53,860 bases of DNA from Patescibacteria group bacterium (GCA_019454415.1 JACFOI010000001.1:6187-60046), one strand, 5' to 3'; positions 34,448-44,115 are shown, counted from the stretch's first letter. Made by a program: numbers and translations. Notes: generated from the sequence alone by a model not told the origin.

Positions 34448-34906
34448 TTAGGCTCTCTTTGTTTTCTTGGTTTTGGCTGACTTCAGTTTTTCAGCGAGTA
34501 AGCCGACACTTTCAGCTGAGCTGCGTCCGGACCTAGTAGACATGGAGACTGGCTCGCACTCGTCACAGTCACAGACACCGTCACAGCAGTGATCGCCATG
34601 AGTGGCAATCAAGTCATCAAGTTCTTTTTCCAGTTTCTTGATCTTGCTCAGCCGACCCATGTTGGTGAAGACCACAAAGAGGAAGTAACCAACACCTACT
34701 AGGAACGCTGCCACTGGAATGTACTCCAAGAGAGGTGGAACCTCTGTCAAAGTTGTCTGGTCATAGGCGTAGCGAAGCAGTAAGTTAGGCAGAAACGCCG
34801 AAGTGAATAAGGCAAAGACGAAAACGGCAATCGACTCCACTGCATAAAGAACTTTGTCCTGCCGGAGTTGAGAGATCTTAAATCGTAGTTGATCGGCACT
34901 GTGCAT
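34448..34906 (-). CDS. Two-helix membrane protein with a Cys/His cluster
   Basis: The family is not recognised. The 152-residue product has two membrane helices (about 25-46 and 62-82), a short charged helix (KIKKLEKELDDLI), then HGDHCCDGVCDCDECE at 103-118 with five Cys and two His. A basic, Ser-rich tail with KTKKTKRA ends it. The cluster could bind zinc or an iron-sulphur centre on the cytoplasmic side. An AAGGAG ribosome site lies about 5 bases before the ATG. It sits among glycosyltransferases. Confidence 0.7.
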   Translation of the reverse strand: MHSADQLRFKISQLRQDKVLYAVESIAVFVFALFTSAFLPNLLLRYAYDQTTLTEVPPLLEYIPVAAFLVGVGYFLFVVFTNMGRLSKIKKLEKELDDLIATHGDHCCDGVCDCDECEPVSMSTRSGRSSAESVGLLAEKLKSAKTKKTKRA

Positions 34907-34992
34907 GAGGCTCCTTTTTTAATTTGTGCTTTCTATTGTACTCAATTGTAACCCGTTTTCTGTTTCATCGGTGGAACCAGAAAGCAGCGGGA

Positions 34993-35856
34993 TTAACTGC
35001 GTGTCTTCCACCACACAAACCCTTGAACAGCCCATCGGACAAAGAACGGATACCTGTCCTGATAGTGTTTGTCAAAGTATTGTAGCATCGTCTGATAAAA
35101 GTGGCTGGAAGTCTTCTTGGAGAGCTGAGTGTCTTGATGCCCTCGACCAGATTTATACTTATGATGGATCACAATCACTTCCGGGTGATAGACGACTTGA
35201 AAACCATGGTCCCGGAATCGGCGACACCAATCAAGATCCTCAGCATACATGAAGAATCGCTCGTCCAAGTATCCCACTTTTTCCATGGCTGAGGTACGAA
35301 CCATCATCGCTGCACCACTGCAAGCATCAACTAGGTGGATCTGATCAAGGTCTTTGTAGGTCTGGTGATATTGAGCAAAAAGCGGTGAGTGCGGGAAGAG
35401 TTTTTCGAGTCCACTAAAGTAAGTTAGACTTGCCCAGATTGTAGGCTCACCTCGGTGGCTGGCCGGATCCAGCTTGCCGTTGGACAACAACACTTTCGGT
35501 GAACAGACGCCGATCTCCGGCCGCGCGTCCATGTAAAACACCAGCTCATCAAGATTAGAATGTGGGCTGAACTCAACGTCAGAGTTCAACAGCATTGCAT
35601 AGCGGCTCTTGACCCTCTTGAGTGCAAGGTTGTTGCCAGCTGCGAAGCCTTTATTCTCGGCTGCCTTGATGACTGTGACCCACGGAAACTTTTGGCTGAT
35701 GAGAGCAACGGAGTTGTCGGTGCTAGCATTATCGACCACTACTACGTCGGCTTTCAACTTTGTCTGATCAAGGTACTGCTTTTTCAGACTCTGTAGCGCT
35801 TTGGCGATCCAGTCAGGAGTGTTGTAGTTCAGAAAAATGAGTGTTACGTCGGTCAT
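34993..35856 (-). CDS. GT2 glycosyltransferase (rhamnosyltransferase-like)
   Basis: The 287-residue GT-A enzyme has VTLIFLNYNTPDWI at the N-terminus, VVVDNASTDNSV (nucleotide site), a metal-site NSDVEF and the FMYAEDLDWCRR motif typical of WbbL-like rhamnosyl or galactofuranosyl transferases. It overlaps the upstream GT4 by 4 bases. The 86-base gap after its stop holds no clear signal apart from possible -10 boxes (TACAAT) for the next gene. Confidence 0.9.
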   Translation of the reverse strand: MTDVTLIFLNYNTPDWIAKALQSLKKQYLDQTKLKADVVVVDNASTDNSVALISQKFPWVTVIKAAENKGFAAGNNLALKRVKSRYAMLLNSDVEFSPHSNLDELVFYMDARPEIGVCSPKVLLSNGKLDPASHRGEPTIWASLTYFSGLEKLFPHSPLFAQYHQTYKDLDQIHLVDACSGAAMMVRTSAMEKVGYLDERFFMYAEDLDWCRRFRDHGFQVVYHPEVIVIHHKYKSGRGHQDTQLSKKTSSHFYQTMLQYFDKHYQDRYPFFVRWAVQGFVWWKTRS

Positions 35857-37079
35857 GATAGTACTGAGCTGCTGTCGCGCTGTGCCTGGGAGGCCATGTT
35901 CAAATAGATATGGTCGAGCTTCTGCGCGATGTAGTCCCAGTCATAGCGAGTCTGTACAAACTCTTTTCCGTTCTTGGCCAGTTTTTTCTGTAGCTCAGGA
36001 TCTTTGAGCAGTTGAATAGTGAGATGGGCCAGCTCCTCGGCCGAGTTGCCGATCAGGACTTGAATACCATGTTCAACCCCCAGTCCCTCGACTGCCAGTT
36101 CAGAAGCAACGATGGGTGTCCCCGCTGCCATTGCTTCCAAGATTTTGTAACGGGTACCTTTACCGCTAAAGACGGGTGCAACTAACACGTGTGCTCCGCA
36201 AAAAGCATCACGGATATCGGGAATTCCGCCGGTGATCGTAATAGAGGTGTCTTTTTTCTGATATTCAAATACTTCTGGCGTTGGCGCGTTACCAACAATC
36301 CACAGCTTCACAGACGGGATCTTTTTCTTGACAATCGGCCAGATATTTTCAACCAAAAACTTGACCGCCTCGACGTTGGGCAGCCAGTTAAAGGTGCCAA
36401 CGGAGAGAATAGTCAGGTTCTTGGGCAGCTTCCGCTCTTTTTCGGCAAACCACTTGACGTCGACGCCATTTGAGACGACCTGGATTTTGCGCGGTTCATG
36501 AATAATACTGTCAATGAAGTCTTTATCTTCTTGGCTCATGGTGATTAGCTTAGTGCAGCTACGCCAGTAGTACTCTTCCCACTTGCGGATCTTGGCGATG
36601 TCCAACTTGAGAATCTGGCGCAGCGGCCAAAAGGTCACTTTATCCGCATAGCTTTCATAACCCAAGTACTCGATCGTCTGTTCGACTAAGATAATCGGGA
36701 TCTCAGTCCGCGGAATATTGGGCATCATGTAAAACGTCTCCGCGTGAATCAAGTCATAGTGCTCGGCGCGTAGCTCTTCTTCTACTGCCCAGATAGTCTG
36801 GGGAACGTGGTTACGGATGACTAGGAATGGAAAGCTGGAAAAGGCAGTATAAAAAATGTTCCGCAGTGTAAACGGTTTTTGTGATCGCTTAAAAACGCGA
36901 ACTTTAGCACAGTACTTTTCCAGTTCTGGAATGTACTGACGCTCGCTCTCTTCCTTAATCAACGCAAAGAGGGTCACGTCGTACTTAGTGGCCAGTTTTT
37001 TGAGCAAGTTATACGTTCTGATCTGCCCACCCGAGAGCAGCGGGTACGGCAGGTACGGCGTCAGCATTAAGATTTTCAT
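35853..37079 (-). CDS. GT4 glycosyltransferase
   Basis: The 408-residue GT-B transferase starts MKILMLTPYLPYPLLSGGQI and contains VVSNGVDVKWF, LSVGTFNWLPNVEAVKFL, and the donor-site segment GKGTRYKILEAMAAGTPIV. The pattern matches GT4 enzymes of surface polysaccharide loci. It overlaps both neighbours by 4 bases, so translation is coupled. Confidence 0.9.
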   Translation of the reverse strand: MKILMLTPYLPYPLLSGGQIRTYNLLKKLATKYDVTLFALIKEESERQYIPELEKYCAKVRVFKRSQKPFTLRNIFYTAFSSFPFLVIRNHVPQTIWAVEEELRAEHYDLIHAETFYMMPNIPRTEIPIILVEQTIEYLGYESYADKVTFWPLRQILKLDIAKIRKWEEYYWRSCTKLITMSQEDKDFIDSIIHEPRKIQVVSNGVDVKWFAEKERKLPKNLTILSVGTFNWLPNVEAVKFLVENIWPIVKKKIPSVKLWIVGNAPTPEVFEYQKKDTSITITGGIPDIRDAFCGAHVLVAPVFSGKGTRYKILEAMAAGTPIVASELAVEGLGVEHGIQVLIGNSAEELAHLTIQLLKDPELQKKLAKNGKEFVQTRYDWDYIAQKLDHIYLNMASQAQRDSSSVLS

Positions 37080-38503
37080 GGTGAAAGCTTGATAATAATG
37101 TGGTTACTGTTTTTTTCAATCAGCTGGAAGCGTCGCTCAAGCTCTTTTGCCTCGTCATCGTAGGCGGTGCTGGCGTAGTAGGTCGCTCCTTGCTCGATCT
37201 TGTGGTCAATATCCCCTCCCAACGTCCAGCCAGTCCGATTGGCTTGGAAAAGCGGAGCGGTATCACTCATCGCTGGGATAATGACTTTGGCATCGGGCGG
37301 GGTCAAGCGATCAACTGCTTGACCGACCTGTTCCCAATCCGGGCGCGTTCGGTAGAATCCCCAGACAAACTGACGACTGATCAGGACCATCGTGATAAAG
37401 AGGGCAGCTGTCACACCAATGCCTGCCCACTTCCAGTCGCGGTGATGGAAGAAGTGATAGATCACCCACAACCCCTGCCCCACCGCCAACGCTACCACGG
37501 GCAGCGTAATACTTTGATAGTAGTCATGGCGAACGTTGCCGGTGGCAATCACGACTAGGTACAGCAGCACACAGCTTCCCCAGACAATGAGCAGCTCGCG
37601 CATCTTGTCTTTTTTGAGTAGGCTGGCCAGCACCACCAGGTTTCCGCCACCCAAGATCATCTTGGTATAGCGCTCCCAACCCAGCCAGCGAAACCAAGCG
37701 GGCCTGAGACGAATACCGTCCCCATTGAACAGCCAGTCTGAGGCAGGGATTCCTTCAGGAAACTGTTGAATCCACGTTCGCCACCAGATCATAGGGGCAA
37801 GGGTCAAACCATACAGATAAAGGAGTGGCTGATAAAAGACGCGCTCCCGATAGTGACGAAGTGCTAAGTAGCCCATTACTGGTGCAAAGAACAACGCGAA
37901 CGGTTTGAGCAGCAAGGCTAAAGCAAATGAGATAAACGACAACAGGTACCAACGTTTTTTGTGATCCTCAATCCAGATATCAAACGCTAAAACCGCGAAG
38001 GTGACACAGAAAGTAAAGCTGGGTTCCGGCAGAATAACTCTGGAGTAGTACACAGCGTACGGCAGACTGGCGAAGGTGAGAGCTGACAGATAGCCGACTG
38101 CTGGGTTGGCCCATCGTTTCCCCAAGTAATACAGAGCCACGGTAGTTCCGAGTGAGCAAAGAATCGAGAAGAGTCGCGAGATGACGACCAGATCCAGACT
38201 CGGAACAGTCCGCAAAATTAGAGCCAGAAAGGCGTTAATAAAAGGAAACTCCACCATCCGATAACCTTTAGGATTATCTTTACCGGACTGAATGTTTCCG
38301 AGATCCTGGTAGGTGGGGTGCAGCAGATCGATGCCATGTTTGACGTACTCTCTGGTAACGGAAGCGGTGTCCGCTTGTCGGAAGGAGTGCCAGTCTGTTA
38401 GTGAGGTGGTCAGACCAAATAGCCGCAGACCCAACGCCAGGATGACGATGAAGATCAGGAGCCAGTTAGGCTCGAGTGGTCTTTTTGGATTTGGCTTTGA
38501 CAT
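37076..38503 (-). CDS. PMT/ArnT-like (GT39-type) membrane glycosyltransferase
   Basis: The 475-residue polytopic protein has a first outer loop with DWHSFRQADTASV, the acidic motif of the GT-C superfamily, and about ten further hydrophobic segments. Such enzymes take sugars from polyprenyl phosphate and add them to lipid or protein at the outer membrane face. The start overlaps the upstream ligase-like gene by 38 bases. Acceptor unknown. Confidence 0.85.
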   Translation of the reverse strand: MSKPNPKRPLEPNWLLIFIVILALGLRLFGLTTSLTDWHSFRQADTASVTREYVKHGIDLLHPTYQDLGNIQSGKDNPKGYRMVEFPFINAFLALILRTVPSLDLVVISRLFSILCSLGTTVALYYLGKRWANPAVGYLSALTFASLPYAVYYSRVILPEPSFTFCVTFAVLAFDIWIEDHKKRWYLLSFISFALALLLKPFALFFAPVMGYLALRHYRERVFYQPLLYLYGLTLAPMIWWRTWIQQFPEGIPASDWLFNGDGIRLRPAWFRWLGWERYTKMILGGGNLVVLASLLKKDKMRELLIVWGSCVLLYLVVIATGNVRHDYYQSITLPVVALAVGQGLWVIYHFFHHRDWKWAGIGVTAALFITMVLISRQFVWGFYRTRPDWEQVGQAVDRLTPPDAKVIIPAMSDTAPLFQANRTGWTLGGDIDHKIEQGATYYASTAYDDEAKELERRFQLIEKNSNHIIIKLSP

Positions 38504-40298
38504 GTCTGGTGACCTTTTTGTTTAACTTTAAGATCGGCGGGGTGTGTGGAATGATGGTGTTGTTCGCCGTACTGACATTATGATCCCTGACGGCCAAGTA
38601 GCCAAGGAAGAGTCCGGCCAACGCCCAGTAGGTCTCGGCGACTTTCGACGCCGCAAAGACGTCAATATAGATAGCATTCAGTAGCAAGCCAATACTGCCA
38701 CCAAGTAAGCCAATACTTAAAGCACTCACTAAGTAGTCGTCGTCACGCAAGTTTCGTACTGCCATGTAGAGAACGATGCCCACACAGCCATAGAAGGTAA
38801 TGAAACCAAGCAGTCCTGTTTCCCCCAGCGTTCGCAGGAAGTTATTATCGGTACTGTCGGCTTCAGTGAACTGGTCAACACCTTCTTTGGTTAAGGTCGC
38901 ATAGCCGCTGCCGGTCAGGGGATTGGTCAGGAAGCCTTCAATTGCTCTGGGCCAGAGTGTTTCCTGACGGATACAAAGTGACAGCTCCTGTTCTAGAGCA
39001 CACTTTGAGTAAACCCGCGGTTTGGAAATGGTGGTGTAAATAACTTCCCCCTCTGCCGAGACGGAGGCTACCACTACTTCATCTGGAATGTCTTCATAGA
39101 CGCCTGCCGGAAGCTGTGGTTTGGGTGACGGCGTTGGCGAAGGCTGACTGGTGGGGCGGGCAGGAGATGGGGGTTGATCCACCTGGCTGGCGACGTCGGC
39201 AGTGGCGGCAGCAGCTGCGGCCACGTCATCGGTAGAGATTCCACCGCTAGGTGGTTCACCCTTGGGAAGCCGTTCGTGCAGTTGCTCTGGAGAAAGCGGC
39301 AACATAGCCAGCGTCTCGTCGGAAATAATGGCTTTCCGTTGATTACTCAGTGAGTCCACCACCGACTTGAGTGCAGGCTGACTGTTGATGACATGGCTAA
39401 GCCGTTCAGTGAGATCTGCTCCAAAGTAGTAGAACAGCAGCGAGCTCATCACCACAAAGACGACGGTTCGACTGATTAGAAACCAAGCTTTTTGTTTCAG
39501 CGTCGGACGGGTCAACATGGTGGCAAAGATGACGATGAGTACGCCGGCCACAAAGGCCGCAAACGGAGTTCGTGAAGCACTCAGAATCAACAGCCATGTT
39601 CCAATCCAAAAGACGATGTGCAAGAGTGTGCTCAACAACCGACGACGCACCCGATAAGCCACGGCCAACAATAACGGCAGAGCAACGACCAGATAGGCTG
39701 CCATGTCGTAGTGTCCGGCAAAGGTAGACTGTACACGTGCATATTGAGTGAGGTATAGGACAATGCCTTTGCTGAACTCACGATTCATCGTCGAGTAAAC
39801 CGGCCAGTAGAAGTACCGTTGACCGTAACCATAGACAGAGATAGCTAAGACAGTCAGCGCAAAAATCGAAACAGCCAAAACAAGCTGACTGCGCTTTTTA
39901 ATGGAGCCGTATAAGATAAAAAACAGTGAGAAGTACTCCAGATATCTGAAGTAATGCAGCAGCGTTTTGCCCACATGGAGTGGTTGCAGCGGGATAGTTT
40001 TAATGACAAAAATCGCCACCAATGTTGAGACCAGTCCGACAATCGCATATGCAACCACCATCCACAACATAGCCGAGACAAATCGAACTTTCTTGCGCAA
40101 CAGCTGGATAAACCAAACCAGAACCGCGGTACCGATGGCCAAGTCTTCAAGACGGACCCGGACAATGTACTGCTCGATCGGACTCCAGAGCGGAATCTTG
40201 GGATACAAGGGAATAAAGGCAAGTAAGAAACCCGCCAAGATAATTAGGATGTTGTCATCAATCCAGGTGGCAATACTCTTGAGACGGTTATTCATAGA
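38466..40298 (-). CDS. O-antigen polymerase/ligase-like (Wzy_C) membrane protein
   Basis: The 610-residue polytopic protein has the SASRTPFAAFVAG segment of the Wzy/WaaL family and the late motif AIEGFLTNPLTGSGYA followed by DNNFLRTLGETGLLGF. These mark enzymes that polymerise or transfer polyprenyl-linked glycans outside the cell. A large outer loop (about 325-445) holds an Ala run and a Pro/Ser-rich stretch (SPARPTSQPSPTPSPKPQLP). The chosen start is MNNRLKSIATW at 40298, 4 bases after the upstream stop; an earlier Met at 40361 lies inside that gene. Confidence 0.82.
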   Translation of the reverse strand, partial: SMNNRLKSIATWIDDNILIILAGFLLAFIPLYPKIPLWSPIEQYIVRVRLEDLAIGTAVLVWFIQLLRKKVRFVSAMLWMVVAYAIVGLVSTLVAIFVIKTIPLQPLHVGKTLLHYFRYLEYFSLFFILYGSIKKRSQLVLAVSIFALTVLAISVYGYGQRYFYWPVYSTMNREFSKGIVLYLTQYARVQSTFAGHYDMAAYLVVALPLLLAVAYRVRRRLLSTLLHIVFWIGTWLLILSASRTPFAAFVAGVLIVIFATMLTRPTLKQKAWFLISRTVVFVVMSSLLFYYFGADLTERLSHVINSQPALKSVVDSLSNQRKAIISDETLAMLPLSPEQLHERLPKGEPPSGGISTDDVAAAAAATADVASQVDQPPSPARPTSQPSPTPSPKPQLPAGVYEDIPDEVVVASVSAEGEVIYTTISKPRVYSKCALEQELSLCIRQETLWPRAIEGFLTNPLTGSGYATLTKEGVDQFTEADSTDNNFLRTLGETGLLGFITFYGCVGIVLYMAVRNLRDDDYLVSALSIGLLGGSIGLLLNAIYIDVFAASKVAETYWALAGLFLGYLAVRDHNVSTANNTIIPHTPPILKLNKKVTRHVKAKSKKTTRA

Positions 40299-40302
40299 TA
40301 GC

Positions 40303-41283
40303 TCACAGCGAACGAACCACCTGACGTGCCTCTCTATAGATGGCCGCTCGGTGGGTGTCACGGATCATTGTACCAAACAGAACGATTCGCAGCAGTACTC
40401 CCAGCTGGATCAGCCACTTGGCAACGCCCTTTTGCCAGATGGGCTTGTGCTTTGCCCAGATGTAGAGATACCCCTTCAACTCGCCAATGATCGCGTTTCT
40501 CGAGGAAGAGCTGGCACTGCCAAAGTGAGTAATCTTAGCTAACGGTAAGACGGCGACATCCCAGTGGTGAAACCTAGCCCGCATGCAGAACTCGATGTCT
40601 TCGCCATACATAAAGATGTTGTCGTCCAGGGGACCAATCTCGGCCAGGACCTCTTGACGGGTCATCATGGCTGTCCCGCCTACCCAGTCTTGCTGAAAGA
40701 TCTTGTCTGTATGTCTCCTCGAGTTGTGACCAGTGTGCTGGGTCGAGGGTAGCAACTTTCCGATCAAAGGCAGGTCGTCCAGCAGTAACATGTGGACGGC
40801 CAGTGAGAGGAGTGTCGGGAAGGAGCCACCTTGAGCTTGGGAAGTGCCATCAGGATTAAGAAGTTGTGCCGAGAGGATCCCCAGACGATCGAGCTTGTCA
40901 CTCGTCCGCTCCAGAACTGCCGTCGGAGCATCCAGAGAATGTTTCTCAAACTCCTTTATCATTCTGTCTAAGGCATCATCAAGGACAACAGTGTCAGAGT
41001 TCAGGAAAAGAAGGTACTTGCCAGTGGCTTTAGCCAGTGCTTTGTTATTAGCAGCCGAAAAGCCCAGATTATCTGAGTTTTCGATCAGATGAAGTGTGCT
41101 CTCTTTTTTTTGAAGAGTCCGAACTGCTTCCGGAGTTCCATCCGTGGAGTGATTGTCGACTACCCACACTTCTGTCTTATCTTTAAGGGGAGTGGAGTGC
41201 TGTACAGACTTTAGGACAGACTCAATCGTTTGTAGAGTGAGGGCTTTGGTGTTGTAGGAAACGATGATGACGGACAGCAACAT
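40303..41283 (-). CDS. GT2 glycosyltransferase (rhamnosyltransferase-like)
   Basis: The 326-residue GT-A enzyme shows LSVIIVSYNTKALTLQTI, VWVVDNHSTDGTPEAV, FLNSDTVVLDDAL and the FMYGEDIEFCMRARFH motif. It is similar in plan to the product of 34993-35856, with a hydrophobic C-terminal end (LIQLGVLLRIVLFG) that may lie in the membrane. It is adjacent to the polymerase-like gene, consistent with building one repeat unit. Confidence 0.88.
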   Translation of the reverse strand: MLLSVIIVSYNTKALTLQTIESVLKSVQHSTPLKDKTEVWVVDNHSTDGTPEAVRTLQKKESTLHLIENSDNLGFSAANNKALAKATGKYLLFLNSDTVVLDDALDRMIKEFEKHSLDAPTAVLERTSDKLDRLGILSAQLLNPDGTSQAQGGSFPTLLSLAVHMLLLDDLPLIGKLLPSTQHTGHNSRRHTDKIFQQDWVGGTAMMTRQEVLAEIGPLDDNIFMYGEDIEFCMRARFHHWDVAVLPLAKITHFGSASSSSRNAIIGELKGYLYIWAKHKPIWQKGVAKWLIQLGVLLRIVLFGTMIRDTHRAAIYREARQVVRSL

Positions 41284-41312
41284 ATTTTAATCAATATCTC
41301 GTACGGACTCTC

Positions 41313-41912
41313 TCACTGGAACCAGCGTGCTCTTCCCAATCGATAGTGAAACTCTGAGAGGCCGCGGTCAGCAATCTCTTTGGCTGGAACGCCACCGACA
41401 ACTTTGCCAGCTGGAACGTCTCTGGTGACAACTGCGCCGGCCCCCACCACTGCTCCCCTACCGATGGTTACGCCGGGTAAGATAATAACGTTCGGGCCGA
41501 TAAAGACATAGTCTTCGATCGTGATCTGGCCGTCGATGGCTCGAAACTGTGGATCGCGGATATCGTGCTGAGAGTTGAAGAGCATGGCGCCCGTCGCGAT
41601 ATCGACATGATCGCCAATCTTAAGTGGAGCTCGGCCATCGAGCACCACTCGCTCACCCACGATCGTATCTTCCCCTATCTCAATATGACGGGGGTCGTAG
41701 ACACGAACTCTCATATGAAGGGTAGAACCTGGTCCGATCTTCATCCCGCTTAGACGATAAAAAAATCTTCGGAAGTGATGGAGGGGAACTTCCCCCACTC
41801 CCCACCACAAAAATCCGGTCACGAACTCCAGCCAAATCGATGCCAGCCGGCCCATCCCTTTCTGCATTACCTGACTGTTGGAGAGTGTTTGTCCGTGTTT
41901 ATCTTTCAACAT
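41313..41912 (-). CDS. Left-handed beta-helix acyltransferase (WcaF/LacA-like)
   Basis: The 199-residue protein has a short N-terminal hydrophobic stretch and hexapeptide repeats (IGEDTIVGERVVLDG, IGDHVDIATGAMLF, IGPNVIILPGVTIGRGAVVGAGAVVTRDVPAG in sections), with HDI as likely catalytic His region (FNSQHDIRDP). It probably acetylates a sugar hydroxyl of the glycan. The start MLKDKHGQ at 41912 was chosen because a TATACT box ends 7 bases before it and the longer frame overlaps ruvB. MQKGMG at 41867 is another option. Confidence 0.8.
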   Translation of the reverse strand: MLKDKHGQTLSNSQVMQKGMGRLASIWLEFVTGFLWWGVGEVPLHHFRRFFYRLSGMKIGPGSTLHMRVRVYDPRHIEIGEDTIVGERVVLDGRAPLKIGDHVDIATGAMLFNSQHDIRDPQFRAIDGQITIEDYVFIGPNVIILPGVTIGRGAVVGAGAVVTRDVPAGKVVGGVPAKEIADRGLSEFHYRLGRARWFQ

Positions 41913-41919
41913 ACTTGAC

Positions 41920-41925
41920 AGTATA
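41920..41925 (-). promoter_or_regulatory. -10 box 7 bases before the acyltransferase ATG (leaderless start)
   Basis: TATACT on the minus strand, followed by 7 bases and ATG 41912, with no Shine-Dalgarno. The -35 region CTGCCT is weak. It lies within the ruvB 3' end. Confidence 0.45.
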
Positions 41926-41931
41926 GAACAT

Positions 41932-42990
41932 TTAGATAGCCGAGGCAGGTGGTGTTTTGCCGAGATGCGCATAACCGCGGGTCGAGATTACCCGCCCTTT
42001 AGGAGTACGATTGATAAAGCCAATCTGGATCAAGTATGGCTCCAACACCTCTTCAATGGTTCCGGGATCCTCGCTTAAGGTCGCGGCAATCGTTCCTAAG
42101 CCCACTGGCCCACCGCCATGTTTATCGATGATCAGTTGCAGAAAGCGGCGGTCATTCTCATCTAGGCCGAGCGGATCAACACCCAGCCGGTCGAGTGCCT
42201 GACGAACGATGGTGGGGGTAATTTGATTATTGGCTCTGATCTGACTGTAGTCGCGAACGCGTTTGAGAAGTTTCAAGGCGATACGGGGTGTCCCCCGGGC
42301 GCGTTGGCCGATTTCGAGTGCGCTCTTGTCATCAATGGAAACCTGCAACTTCTGCGCTGCCCGCTGAAGGATCGTCAACAGCTCCTCAGGTTGGTAGTAC
42401 TCCATCCGGTGAATCACCCCAAAGCGATCGCGAAACGGGCCAGTCAGCGCACCGAAACGGGTGGTCGCGCCCACCAACGTAAAGCGTGGCAGGTCGAGCC
42501 TAATAGTTCGGGCCGACGGGCCTTTCCCCAGCACAATATCCAGTGCAAAGTCTTCCATAGCAGGATAGAGTGTCTCTTCCACCGCTTTGGGCAGTCGATG
42601 GATCTCGTCCACAAACAGCACGTCGCCAGGCTGAAGATTGGTCAGAATAGCTGCCAAGTCACCAGCCTTGGCGAGCGCGGTACCGGAAGTCATCTTAATG
42701 TTGGTCCCCATCTCTTTGGCAATCAAATGAGAAAGTGTGGTCTTGCCCAATCCTGGGGGGCCGTACAATAAGATATGATCGATCACTTCCTGACGAGCTT
42801 TGGCTGCTTCAATCGCAATTTGGAGAGACTCTTTGACCGCAGTCTGTCCATAGAACTCATCCCAGTGACTTGCCCGCAGGCTGGTCAGTAAGACTTCGTC
42901 TTCAGTAACAGACTCCAGTGCCGTATGTGGATCAAAGCTCTGATCAAAAGATGAGCTGTCTGTTGGTGGTGTGGTGCGGTCGTCAATCAT
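41932..42990 (-). CDS. ruvB: Holliday junction branch-migration ATPase RuvB
   Basis: The 352-residue AAA+ motor has Walker [14 protein letters not shown] (77-89), Walker [11 protein letters not shown] near 132, sensor [18 protein letters not shown], and the winged-helix domain with RRFLQLI and [15 protein letters not shown]. With RuvA it drives branch migration. It shares its first base with the ruvA stop (TAATG). Confidence 0.98.
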   Translation of the reverse strand: MIDDRTTPPTDSSSFDQSFDPHTALESVTEDEVLLTSLRASHWDEFYGQTAVKESLQIAIEAAKARQEVIDHILLYGPPGLGKTTLSHLIAKEMGTNIKMTSGTALAKAGDLAAILTNLQPGDVLFVDEIHRLPKAVEETLYPAMEDFALDIVLGKGPSARTIRLDLPRFTLVGATTRFGALTGPFRDRFGVIHRMEYYQPEELLTILQRAAQKLQVSIDDKSALEIGQRARGTPRIALKLLKRVRDYSQIRANNQITPTIVRQALDRLGVDPLGLDENDRRFLQLIIDKHGGGPVGLGTIAATLSEDPGTIEEVLEPYLIQIGFINRTPKGRVISTRGYAHLGKTPPASAI

Positions 42991-43559
42991 TACGTTCGAG
43001 TTAACTGCGGCAGAGCGGCTTTAATCGCGGCTGCAGTGGTTTGGTTTTCAATATCAAGCTGCGGTAACACTTTATCAATATCCCGTTCGGCAAAGCCTAG
43101 CTGCAGGAGTGCTTCTTTGACCTCCTGATGCTGTTGTGAAAGCGGCTGGAGGTCCAGATCTTTGAGTGAACCGAGCTTACTGCGCAGTTCAATAATAATT
43201 TTTTGTGCCAACTTTTTCCCGACGCGGGGCACCTGACTGAAAAAGCCGATGTCTGCCTGTTGAACAGCCGTCACAATCTCGGACGGTGAGAAGTTCAGGA
43301 TCTGAAGCGCAGTCTTTGGGCCGACACCTGATACATCCAGTAGCAGTTCAAAGACCGACTGTTCTTCTTTATTGGCAAAACCAAACAGCTCCAGTGCATC
43401 CTCACGGACATGGGTGTGCACAAACAGCTCAATCTGGCCGTCACTGTCCACGTGTTCATAGACTCGCTCCGGAATCTGAACACCGTAGCCGACGCCATGG
43501 CAAATGACGATCAAGCCTTGAGGTTGGCGAACGGCTTGGCCTTTGAGATAAGAGATCAT
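42990..43559 (-). CDS. ruvA: Holliday junction-binding protein RuvA
   Basis: The 189-residue protein starts [10 protein letters not shown] and has the OB-fold [14 protein letters not shown], the acidic loop [14 protein letters not shown], helix-hairpin-helix segments [14 protein letters not shown] and [16 protein letters not shown], and a C-terminal RuvB-contact domain. The start at 43559 was preferred because the longer frame overlaps ruvC by 17 bases and adds residues unlike RuvA. A TATAGT box lies 6 bases before the ATG. Confidence 0.96.
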   Translation of the reverse strand: MISYLKGQAVRQPQGLIVICHGVGYGVQIPERVYEHVDSDGQIELFVHTHVREDALELFGFANKEEQSVFELLLDVSGVGPKTALQILNFSPSEIVTAVQQADIGFFSQVPRVGKKLAQKIIIELRSKLGSLKDLDLQPLSQQHQEVKEALLQLGFAERDIDKVLPQLDIENQTTAAAIKAALPQLTRT

Positions 43560-43565
43560 ACGCAG

Positions 43566-43571
43566 ACTATA
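43566..43571 (-). promoter_or_regulatory. -10 box 6 bases before the ruvA ATG
   Basis: TATAGT on the minus strand, with no Shine-Dalgarno in the 31 bases between ruvC and ruvA. No good -35 at 17 bases. Candidate leaderless start. Confidence 0.35.
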
Positions 43572-43590
43572 CACTAAAACCCGAAGCCAG

Positions 43591-44115
43591 CTAATGCAAG
43601 CCTTCAAGGTTAGGAGTGCGGATGGCCGTCATGGCTACGCCAACGGCATCAATCGTATCGTCAAGTTCGTCACTCACTTTCTGATGCAGTTGTGGAGAGA
43701 CCGGTCCTAACTGGAGCAGTACCATCTTACGCATCGCAGTCTTATCAGCCTTGCCATTGCCGGTAACAGAACTCTTGACTGTGCCAGGGTTAAACTGACG
43801 CACGGCCATGTGACGCTGCAGAAAAAGTGCCATCGCTAGCCCTCGAATCTCTGCTACCGGCAGTGCCGTCGAAACGTTCCGCGAAAAAAACAGCTGCTCC
43901 ATGGCGGCAGTCATCGGTGAGTATTTCTCTAGAATCCCGCTCAGCTCGTCCAGAATCTGCAGGTATCGTTCCAGGCGCGGCGCTTTGCGATTGGTGACGA
44001 TACAGCCGCAATCTAAAAGAAGCTGCTGGCCATTGAGCTGCGAAAAGACCGCCCAGCCGAACCGGTCGTAGCCAGGGTCGATACCGATGACGATCTCAGG
44101 GACAGGTTTTACCAT
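43591..44115 (-). CDS. ruvC: Holliday junction endonuclease RuvC
   Basis: The 174-residue resolvase has IGIDPGYDRFGWAV with the first catalytic Asp (13), MEQLFFSRN with Glu 73, the basic segment FNPGTVKSSVTGNGKADK and the final acidic SDELDDTIDAVGVA. All four acidic positions appear present. The order ruvC-ruvA-ruvB is complete and intact. The first 20 bases overlap the end of the upstream glycosyltransferase gene. Confidence 0.97.
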   Translation of the reverse strand: MVKPVPEIVIGIDPGYDRFGWAVFSQLNGQQLLLDCGCIVTNRKAPRLERYLQILDELSGILEKYSPMTAAMEQLFFSRNVSTALPVAEIRGLAMALFLQRHMAVRQFNPGTVKSSVTGNGKADKTAMRKMVLLQLGPVSPQLHQKVSDELDDTIDAVGVAMTAIRTPNLEGLH

